A stretch of 64,000 nt of DNA from positions 216,238,151-216,302,150 of the forward strand of contig CP136065.1 of assembly GCA_032622095.1 (NCBI GenBank). Direction: 5' to 3'. Below are positions 56,525-64,000 of the stretch, one piece after another. The DNA is from Siphonodentalium dalli (lineage: Eukaryota; Mollusca; Scaphopoda; Gadilida; Siphonodentaliidae). Each line of letters opens with the position of its first letter. Position 1 is the first letter of the stretch. The notes under the pieces were generated by a model. It saw only the letters and a program-made list of their open reading frames with translations. It was not told the DNA's origin and did no database searches. The position numbers and the translations under genes were made by a program.

Positions 56525-56915
56525 CCTGGATATTGTGTGTCTGACATTTGCAGTATGAGGTCAGAGGCGAGCGGGTGAATTTAGTGACGCTATTCTGCAC
56601 ATCGGGCTAGCATTACCAAATTCACCATCTGGGTCCCTCATCCTAATTAGGCCTCATCTTCTGGGAAGTGTCTATAGTCTCAAATAAACAGTGTTTTTAG
56701 TTACTTTTTCTATTCTATCCAGTTTCTATATCACCTAATTTGTAGAAAAGAAATTGCATATCAAGTTGACTAATGGGTGAACATCACTAACTTCAACTGG
56801 TGAACATCAATCTGATTCTGATAGCAGTTGAGGCCTAAGTAGAATTTGATGATGCTAGCCAACTGAGCAGGATATCGTCACTAAATTCACTCTCTGGGGA
56901 CCTCATTCTGATATG
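56521..56915. mobile_element. hAT-like MITE (CAAGCCTGCAAATAG family), degraded copy in SLC6 intron
   Basis: It begins AAGCCTGGATATTGTGTGTC and contains TGACATTTGCAGTATGAGGT, a diverged hairpin and the centre TCTTCTGGGAAGTGTCTATA. It fades after CTCATTCTGATATG without a clean right end. Confidence 0.6.
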
Positions 56916-56944
56916 CTTTATTCTCTGATCCAATGTACAACACA

Positions 56945-57072
56945 CAGTAATGTCCTAAGTAATCGACCTCTTAACCAAAGCAGAATTAGGGGTAACTTTT
57001 CAGGATTTAGTCGGAAACATGGCTTGTTGCCATTCATCGGAAAGCTCTCACTGATTACTTAGGGCATTACTG
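56945..57072. mobile_element. Palindromic TA-type MITE (CAGTAATG family), right arm deleted
   Basis: The left arm is complete to GGAAAGCTCTCACTGA, then jumps to the right tip TTACTTAGGGCATTACTG. TA follows on the right. Confidence 0.75.
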
Positions 57073-57186
57073 TACATAAATTGATATTGAGAAATGTCAG
57101 ATGCATTATATTCAGGCTTGTATATAGCACTCAATTTTAAACTTTCTATAAAAGTATAAAGGCACAAAAAGTTAATCCAGTACACC

Positions 57187-57634
57187 CAAGCCTGCAAATA
57201 GTGTGTCTGTCATTTGCAGAATGAGGTCCCCAGAGGGTGAATTTAGTTATGCTATCCCGCACAGTGGGCTAGCATCACCAAATTCACCCTCTGGAGACCT
57301 CATTCTGCTTAGGCCTCATCTTCTGGGAAGTATCTATAGTATCAAATTAACATTGTTTTTAGTTACATTTCCCTTCTAGAAAGTTTCTATATCCCATAAT
57401 TTGCAGAAGATAAAATTCATAATTTGAGGTGCCCAATGGGTGAACATCACCAACTTCAACTGGGGAACTTCAATCTGATCCTAGATCTGCCATAGCAGTT
57501 GAGGGCCTTAGCAGAATGAGGTCCCCAGAGGGTGAATTTAGTGATGCTAGCCCGCTATGCGGGGGATAGTGTCACTAAATTCACCCTCTGGGGACCTCAT
57601 TCTGCAAATGACAGACACGCTATTTGCAGGCTTG
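57187..57634. mobile_element. hAT-like MITE (CAAGCCTGCAAATAG family), long intact form
   Basis: 448 bp with CAAGCCTGCAAATAGTGTG and CACGCTATTTGCAGGCTTG ends. AGTACACC/AGTACCCC (57179-57186 and 57635-57642) is an 8-bp target duplication with one mismatch. Two terminal hairpins and a unique centre (AACTTCAACTGGGGAACTTC). Lies in an SLC6 intron. Confidence 0.85.
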
Positions 57635-57752
57635 AGTACCCCCCCCCCCCCCCCCATTTTTATTTGAATAATTAGTTTTCATTATATTATATCTATCTCT
57701 CTCAGAATGCATAACACTTGGGGCCAAAAGTGTGATGAGTTGATTTGATATA

Positions 57753-58138
57753 TGTGACCCGCCATATCAAATCCAGTCGTAAGTCGGGATTTTTTTTACC
57801 CTGTGCCAATGCATTCTCTTATATATGCGAGTCGACCATAGGTATTCTTTAACAATTTTATAATTTCACCTATACAGAGCCCCAGACAAACATGAGCAGA
57901 CGACACTCTTCTATATGCTTCTATATATGTGTGGGTCTCCCTGTAATGGATTTTTTATTTTATGTCCTAAAAATTGTAAGAAACATTTATTTAAAAAAAA
58001 TGATAAAAAATTGTTAGGCCAATGCATTCTCTTATATATGCGAGATGACCTATGGTCGACTCGCATATATAAGAGAATGCATTGGCACAGGGTAAAAAAA
58101 ATCACGACTTACAACTGGATTTGATATGGCAGGTCACA
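57753..58138. mobile_element. TA-flanked element (TGTGACCCGCC ends) with hairpin cargo
   Basis: TGTGACCCGCCATATCAAAT on the left, ATTTGATATGGCAGGTCACA on the right, TA on both sides. The cargo is CCCTGTGCCAATGCATTCTC on the left (partly deleted) and its full hairpin ending GGCACAGGGTAAAA on the right. Same ends as 49358-50630. Confidence 0.85.
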
Positions 58139-58196
58139 TATGACTGACGATGCCAACTGGAGGTATATCTGTCTTAATCAATGGAACTAAGGATAC

Positions 58197-58651
58197 CAAG
58201 TCTGAGTTTAGTGTGCCTGTCATTCCCAGAATGAGGTCCCCAGAAGGTGAATTTAGTGATGCTATCCTGCATATATCTAGCATAACTATATTCACCCCTG
58301 GGGACCTTATTCTGCTTAGGCCTCATCTTCTCTTGAAAGTTTTTTTATTATCAAATTGCTATAGAAACTTAGATATAGATTTTTTTTTTTTTTAGTTTAG
58401 TTTCTCTACATCTCCAAATTGGCAGACAACACATTGCATAATAAAAGTTCCTAATGATGTGAACATCACAATATTCACCATTTGGGAACTTCAATCTGAG
58501 TCTAGGTCTCCCATAGCAGATGAGGCCATGCAGAATGAGGTCACCAGATGGTGAATTTGGTGATGCTAGCCCGCTATGCGGGACAGCATCACTAAATTCA
58601 CCCACTGGGGACCTCATTCTGCAAATGACAGGCACACTAAACTCAGGCCTG
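58197..58651. mobile_element. hAT-like MITE (CAAGTCTGAGTTTAG variant)
   Basis: The ends CAAGTCTGAGTTTAGTGTG and CACACTAAACTCAGGCCTG are inverted. AAGGATAC is exactly duplicated (58189-58196 and 58652-58659). Long-form layout as at 57187. It lies between two SLC6 exons. Confidence 0.85.
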
Positions 58652-58763
58652 AAGGATACCCACACTACCCACATTTATATTGACCCCTGTCACAATTAGT
58701 GATATTTTTATCCTATACTAAACCACTGAGATGTTTATTTATAGTTGTTTTGATGGTTCTTAC

Positions 58764-58864
58764 GAGGATTGTGGCTGGAGTGAGGTAACACCAGCAGAGC
58801 TTCCACCATCTGTGTGGTTTGAATCCGATCATCAGTTCAATGTCTGCATAGAACCTGTCCACAC
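58764..58864 (-). CDS. SLC6 transporter, internal exon (TM10-TM11 link)
   Basis: The acceptor ATTCCAG and donor CTC|GTAAGA enclose 101 bases: two bases completing a Gly codon (phase 1 intron), then VDRFYADIELMIGFKPHRWW and KLCWCYLTPATIL. The RF-DIE-MIG-KP-WW pattern after TM10 is a strong SLC6 signature. It splices in frame to 62389-62488 upstream and 56196-56363 downstream. Confidence 0.93.
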
Positions 58865-58913
58865 CTGGAATGAAATAATAATATGTTATGCACCATGAAA
58901 GGCAACTATATTA

Positions 58914-59312
58914 TTAACCCTTTACCCAACAGAAGGGCCCTGTGCCAATGCATTCTCTTATATATGCGAGTCGACCATAGGTCGCCTCGCATATATAAGA
59001 GAATGCATTGGCTTAACACATTAAAAATTATAAAATTGTTAAAGAATGTAAGAAAAAATGGTAAAAAGTGTTAAAAAAAGATTTTTTTTAGGCCAATGCA
59101 TTCTCTTATATATGCGAGGCGACCTATGGTCGACTCGCATATATAAGAGAATGCATTGGCACAGGGCTAACTGTAACTATCACAATGTGGTGAAGGAGCC
59201 GGTTCCAATGATATCCATATTAGTATGGTTCTATTGAGACAGACCGAAGATATTTTAGGCTGTTGAAGCTTTATTTGGCCGGTTTTGGCCGGTTTGTTGG
59301 GTAAAGGGTTAA
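58914..59312. mobile_element. TTAA-type element (CCCTTTACCCAACA ends), in SLC6 intron
   Basis: TTAACCCTTTACCCAACAGA to TTTGTTGGGTAAAGGGTTAA. It has two CCAATGCATTCTC hairpins and an ACCGGCC arm on the right only. Opposite orientation to 51803-52201. Confidence 0.85.
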
Positions 59313-59699
59313 CTAATATGTAGAGATTTCATGCAAGATAATTCTTATCACCAATTATCAATTAACATTTGTATTACCTCTCACACCTAAATGATATGGT
59401 ATATTTTGTATAGCATGAAAGACAACTCTATACTCAAATCCCAAAGAGATGTCACATAATATTAGCTTATTCAAATAGAGTTATACATCTTATATTATTT
59501 ACAATGAAGCTGTAATCAGGTGAAATTTATGCATACATTACTACCAGCTACATTATTGATTGTATCTTTGTTATTGTAATGTGCAAAGAAAGTGGAAATC
59601 ATAGCAATGTACATGCCAACATATTGTTTCTTGTGTATAAATTATTTTAAAAAAAGAATTACTAGCTAGGTTATTTTAATTTTAAATATTTTGGATATA

Positions 59700-60502
59700 C
59701 AGTAAAACCTCTCTAAACCGAACACCCTTCGGACCGACCCTTCTGTTCGGTTTAGAGAGGTGTTCGGTTTATAGAAAATCGCGTCACCATCGGTGATATA
59801 TTGCCGCCGTTTAATACCAAGAATGAACAAGACTGCATTATTTATTACTGAGAATTTATTGAATAATTACGAGAACCAAGCCTGAGTATAATTTTTATTT
59901 GAGTGCAGGACAAAATGTCAGGTACCAGATGAGTGGTGCCGGACATTTGAAAATGGCACCTGATATATTATGGTTGTAAAATGTCAGGTACCAGATGAGT
60001 GGTGCCGGACATTTGAAAATGGCACCTGATATATTATGGTTGTAAAAACAGAGTCCAATTAACTCAACACAATAACTGTTGCAAAAACAATATGTCAGTG
60101 CTCTAATTCTCGATCTGTGAATTCACCCTTGTTCACTCAATGTGTGAAATGAGCATAGATATATAATCAAACTCCTGTTGTTACAATCCGGTTCAAAGCA
60201 TACGCCGAACAAAAGAACGCTAATTAAACGGTCCGCTTATACTAGAGTATGTAATCACTATACCATTACGCACTCTCGTCTCGTCTCGACTGATCTCAGC
60301 TCGTCCGGTATTCAGAGGTAATAATCAAGTGATCGCTTAATTATGGACTAACAAACCTGTCCGGTATTCGGAATATAGAGGTTCTGGATTTTAGAGGTAA
60401 TTTTTAGTGAGAATGCACTTGGGTTAATTTGGGACCAGACCATTCATTCGGATTGAGGAGGGATTCGGATTGTAGAGGGTCCGGTATGTAGAGGTTTCAC
60501 TG
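59700..60502. mobile_element. TA-flanked element (CAGTAAAACCTCTCTAAAC ends), Tigger/pogo-like MITE
   Basis: The left end CAGTAAAACCTCTCTAAACC and right end TGTAGAGGTTTCACTG, both flanked by TA, look like the CAGT-AAACCTCT ends of pogo/Tigger-type elements. A GTTCGGTTTAGAGAGGTGTT hairpin follows the left end. A 66-bp unit (ATGTCAGGTACCAGATGAGT) is tandemly duplicated at 59915-60046. No transposase. Confidence 0.8.
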
Positions 60503-61264
60503 TATAGAAAAAACAGTACACAAAATCCAAGGTTTCAAACCACTCAGAGAAATGCCCAATAAACGGACATGGCTGTTCGAACCCCAAAATTATGTGTACA
60601 TAATTTGATAACAGGTATCTCAAAACATACAAAACGTGTTAGATTTCCAAACAAATTTATCAATATAGTGCTGAAAATACTTGTGTGGTTTCTTATATTA
60701 TTCGGTAAAATTGAGATTATTTCATTTTGTGTGGGTAAATTTTTTAAATCAGCGGTTACGTAATAATTGCACCTGTAGACCATCGGAAGAAAATCTAGAG
60801 CTGTCGTCTCTCTGAAAAGTTTATAGTACTACATAAATTTGATGAGTAAAATGAAGAGAAGGAAGTGCGTTAAGTTTTTAAATAGTATTTTTGTTAAGAT
60901 TATGCAATATATGTTTTCCGGAGAATCGTGCGCGTTATTCTGTTTCCGATTCCAGAATTTCAATGAATACAAATGGAGAAGTATTTGCTCGGGGTCCGAT
61001 TTTAGTGTTCAAAGTTGTATTTTTTATGACTTCAATGCATGTCTTTCTGCGACATATATAATGCGTGTAGAAAGTTAGTTAAGGTATTTATCAACTTATT
61101 TTGACACCGGGAAAATTTCAAAGGCGAATATTATTAGGTGTATTTTGGAGCACAAACTGCTATGTGGCTTTAACTTTTATAATTTACTGCACTCTTCTGC
61201 AATTTAACGTAAGCTAATTAGTGGATAAATAGTGGATAAATGATACTTTATCTGCATCTACAGG
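60503..61264 (-). other. SLC6 intron sequence, no feature seen
   Basis: No exon-like stretch or element end could be supported here. Confidence 0.4.
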
Positions 61265-61518
61265 CAAGCCTTGAAATAGGGTGTCTGTCATTTGCAGAAT
61301 GAGGTCCCCAGAGGGTGAATTTAGTGATGCTACCTCGCATAGCGGGCTAGCATCACTAAATTCACCCTCTGGGGAACTCATTCTGCTTACACCTCAGCAG
61401 AATGAGGTCCCCAGAGGGTGAATTTGGTGATGCTAGCCCGCTATGCGGGGTAGCATCACTAAATTCACCCTCGGGAGACCTCATTCTGCAAATGACAGAC
61501 ACCTTATTTCAAGGCTTG
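61265..61518. mobile_element. hAT-like MITE (CAAGCCTTGAAATAG family), short form
   Basis: 254 bp with CAAGCCTTGAAATAGGGTG and TATTTCAAGGCTTG ends. TCTACAGG is exactly duplicated on both sides (61257-61264 and 61519-61526). Two adjacent hairpins without the unique centre, as at 13953. Confidence 0.88.
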
Positions 61519-61919
61519 TCTACAGGTTCAACGTACTATGAAGATGCAGTCATTTACTCTCTGTATATGTACCTGTATGTCACAGCATTCTTGAATTGAA
61601 AAATATACAAATAATGTCCTGCTGTCCAGTCCTTGAAGCATTAGCAGAGAATCGAGATCGAAGATTAGGAACATTTAAATTTCTTATCGATATAGAACTC
61701 ATTCACTGCTTAAAAAGATATTCTTGTCAGTATGTGTATCTTCAAAATTTACTTTTCAGTAAGAGTTAATAAAAAACGATGCATCTCATGGATTTCAGGA
61801 GCACTCAGACAGGTATGAGAAACCAAATTTAGCTTCGTTAACGTGAAGCTTTCACAAACTCTTTTGGTTTTTGGCACATATAATCCATAAATAACAGTAT
61901 TTGCAAGTGAAACATCTGA

Positions 61920-62319
61920 TTAACCCTTTACCCAACAGAACGGCCCTGTGCCAATGCATTCTCTTATATATGCGAGTCGACCATAGGTCGCCTCGCATAT
62001 ATAAGAGAATGCATTGGCTTAACACATTAAACATTATAAAATTGTTAAAGAATGTAAGAAAAAATGGTAAAAAGTGTTAAAAAAAGATTTTTTTTATGCC
62101 AATGCATTCTCTTATATATGCGAGGCGACCTATGGTCGACTCGCATATATAAGAGAATGCATTGGCACAGGGCATAACTGTAACTATCACAATGTGGTCA
62201 AGGAGCCGGTTCCAATGATATCCATATTTGTATGGTTCTATTGAGACAGACCGAAGATATTTTAGGCTGTTGAAGCTTTATTTGGCCGGTTTTGGCCGGT
62301 TTGTTGGGTAAAGGGTTAA
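61920..62319. mobile_element. TTAA-type element (CCCTTTACCCAACA ends), in SLC6 intron
   Basis: Nearly the same sequence and orientation as 58914-59312, which suggests recent activity. It ends about 70 bp below the donor of the 62389 exon. Confidence 0.85.
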
Positions 62320-62388
62320 ATTTCTTCACATAAAAATAAAAGTGAAAAAGATAAAATATCAAATCATGATCACAGCGTATATACTGAC

Positions 62389-62488
62389 CATAAACCCAAG
62401 CGATCACTACAGTTTCAATGAAGGAAAGAATCATCAGTGAAAACGTAGCACAGTACCAGTCCATTATCTGTAGCACGTAGATTCCACC
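62389..62488 (-). CDS. SLC6 transporter, internal exon (TM9-TM10), first exon in the window
   Basis: The acceptor TTTCAG and donor TATG|GTCAGT enclose 100 bases: GGIYVLQIMDWYCATFSLMI then LSFIETVVIAWVYG, with the last Gly split (phase 1). The GG-Y-Q-D-Y start and the FIE...AWVYG end are characteristic of SLC6 Na+/Cl--coupled transporters, where they form the TM9-TM10 hairpin. The product is a plasma-membrane symporter for an amino acid, neurotransmitter or osmolyte. Tail and YPGW features do not single out one substrate group from these four exons. Earlier exons (TM1-TM8 with the substrate site) should lie to the right of position 64000. Confidence 0.92.
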
Positions 62489-63025
62489 CTGAAAGATTGA
62501 TACATCATTATTACCCTTACACATGTGCAGGCGAAGTGTGTGGTAACTGCATTGTAACTAGTGTGACACACACACACACACACCACAATATCATGACCAG
62601 TGGTCAATACAAGCTTCTGAGGTGTAGGTTTGTGGGACCATCTCGGTGTAGCATTGGTGTATCTGAGGTGCTTTTAAAATGAACCAGTGGTGAATGATCA
62701 TATCTTTGTGGTGTACTAGCTTGTAGTGAATGTGGTGCAAATTATGGTTGTATAGTTGGTAAACCTGCAATGTATGGCCACATATGTAAACTAGATTTTA
62801 GGTTCAACATTAGTACTAACTTTATGGTGTATTTGTGGTGCTCAGCCACAGTGTCCCCCGAACCGGTGGCTTCATTTGGAGCGGAGGCTTTGTAGAAGTA
62901 TACTATATGGATAAGACACTTGTGCATTGTCTCATTACTGACATGCATACAAATAAACAAATCTTAAAAAAACTCTTAAAATATAACCTCAAATTGTCAT
63001 AAAATGAAGAAAATTACAAGAAAAA
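62489..63025 (-). other. SLC6 intron, low-complexity
   Basis: Contains a CACACACA run near 62567 and TGTGGTG-rich stretches. No exon found. Confidence 0.4.
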
Positions 63026-63560
63026 TTAAATTTTCTAAGTCGAAAAGCCCATAACTCTGAGAAAAATCATTTGATCAAACTCAAATTCGAACTTGACCTG
63101 TATCTTGATATGACTGATCCACATAAAAATGGTATTTGCAATTAAAGGATCCAAATTTGAGATATATCATCCGGAAACCGAAAAAGTGAGAAATTTTCTA
63201 AGTAAAACAAGTCGAAAAAGGGCCACAATTCTCGCAAAAATGGGCGGAGCATACCCATATTCGAACATTATCTGTACATAGGGCTGATAAAATCACATAC
63301 CAAATTTGGTTCAGATATGATCACACAAACTGAAGTTATCATCCGGAAACCAGAAAATTACAAGATTCTAAGTAAAAAAAGGGCCATAACTCTCGCAAAA
63401 AATGGGCGGAGCAAACCCATATTTGAACTTGACCTGTATTTTGGTCTGATAAACCCACATATCAAATTTGCTTTTGATCTAATAACCGAAACTAAAGTTA
63501 TCATCCGGAAACCATTTCCGGACGCACGCACGGATGGACACACCGATGCACACCGACTAT
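63026..63560 (+). repeat. 'GGGCCATAACTCTCGC' tandem repeat with GGACGCACGCACGGATGG tail
   Basis: Three units carry CCATAACTCTCGCAAAAA, GGGCGGAGCAAACCCATAT, TTGAACTTGACCTGTATTTT, CACATACCAAATTTGGTT and AAGTTATCATCCGGAAACC. It closes with GGACGCACGCACGGATGG and, just after, a CCCCCTTTTTTTTTTCGGGG hairpin. Confidence 0.7.
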
Positions 63561-63595
63561 TTTAATAGTCCCCCTTTTTTTTTTCGGGGGACAAA

Positions 63596-63735
63596 AATGC
63601 ATAATCGAGGTGACTAATGGGTGAACATCACCAACTTCAACTGTGGTACTTCACTCTGATCCTAGGTCTCCAATAGCAGTTGGGGCCTGAGCAGAATGAG
63701 GTCCCCAGAGGGTAAATTTGATGATGCTCATTCCG
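63596..63735. mobile_element. Fragment of the CAAGCCTGCAAATAG hAT-like MITE
   Basis: Centre and one arm only: TGGGTGAACATCACCAACTT, then CTCTGATCCTAGGTCTCCA, then GAATGAGGTCCCCAGAGGGT. Both ends are lost. Confidence 0.6.
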
Positions 63736-63738
63736 CAA

Positions 63739-63932
63739 ATATTAAAAGTTATAATGTTGATTCAATCAACATTTACATTTTCACTAAGTGACATTCTAGA
63801 TAATCACGTTTGTCCTTTGTTTAGCCTTGCCAGTAAACCCAGCACCTTTCAGCATACCTAATTTGAGGATCCAATGGTCCTCTTTGATGAGGAGGTACCT
63901 CATTGATTGAATCAATATTATAACTTTTAATT
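63739..63932. repeat. Inverted repeat (about 30-bp arms)
   Basis: ATTAAAAGTTATAATGTTGA then TTCAATCAA on the left pairs with TTGATTGAATCAATATTATA then ACTTTTAAT on the right. A GAGGAGGTACCTC hairpin lies close to the right arm. Possibly a small MITE; the sequence continues to the window edge. Confidence 0.6.
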
Positions 63933-64000
63933 GTAACTTTTATGGTGAATTAAATTCCACCGACGAAGGCCTTGGGCCGAAAGCTTTGGAGATGTTTCAA

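Noticed and set aside
63938-63990. Hammerhead-ribozyme-like core (CCGACGA - GGCC/GGCC stem - GAAA)
   Set aside because: The conserved U of CUGANGA is C here, and no convincing closing stem or NUH cleavage site could be drawn upstream. The window also ends before a full element could be judged.
62489-64000. Further upstream SLC6 exon within the window
   Set aside because: Looked for a minus-strand stretch with TM7-TM8-like sequence and a donor site; only repeats and low-complexity DNA were found.

Overview
The window looks like AT-rich animal nuclear DNA, probably from a lophotrochozoan and plausibly a mollusc. That is an inference from split exons with GT/AG boundaries, two animal gene families, a Ty3-type LTR retrotransposon, and dense non-autonomous DNA transposons mixed with 'GGGCATAACTC' and 'GAGCTAAAA' repeats. 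Nothing looks bacterial, and there is no operon, CRISPR array or rRNA.

Host genes, all on the minus strand: (1) an intact single-exon GDP-D-glucose phosphorylase gene (GDPGP1, 24954-26075), whose stop codon lies 6 bp from a transposon end; (2) the last four exons of an SLC6 sodium-dependent transporter (62389-62488, 58764-58864, 56196-56363, 54673-54873), which join in frame across TM9-TM12 and the C-terminal tail, with the upstream exons beyond the right edge. Two uncertain coding pieces are a GC-rich basic ORF (7560-8078, +) and an exon-like fragment inside a satellite array (18244-18425, -).

The largest unit is a nearly complete Ty3/Gypsy retrotransposon (32121-40499, minus strand). It has two 612-bp LTRs that look identical, a primer binding site, a polypurine tract and a 4-bp target duplication. 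Gag is joined to pol by a textbook -1 frameshift signal: slippery TTTAAAC, a 7-nt spacer, a perfect 10-bp stem and a possible pseudoknot. A second frame break inside reverse transcriptase probably kills this copy or is a sequence error.

Most of the rest is non-autonomous transposon: hAT-like elements with 8-bp target duplications, TA-flanked palindromic MITEs, TTAA-flanked elements, and elements nested up to three deep. One palindromic module (about CCCTGTGCCAATGCATTCTC) occurs inside several otherwise different element families. Satellite-like arrays lie at 17.1-20.7 kb, 5.0-6.1 kb and 48.2-49.1 kb.

Layout: 0-7.5 kb MITEs, foldback element and tandem repeats; 7.5-8.1 kb orphan ORF; 9-16.6 kb sparse MITEs in otherwise featureless DNA; 16.6-20.7 kb satellite; 21.7-24.9 kb nested repeats; 25-26 kb GDPGP1; 26.5-32 kb MITEs and repeats; 32.1-40.5 kb Ty3 element; 41-54.2 kb MITE-rich; 54.7-62.5 kb SLC6 exons with MITE-filled introns; 63-64 kb repeats. 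All coordinates, terminal duplications and translations were read by eye; no database search was possible.
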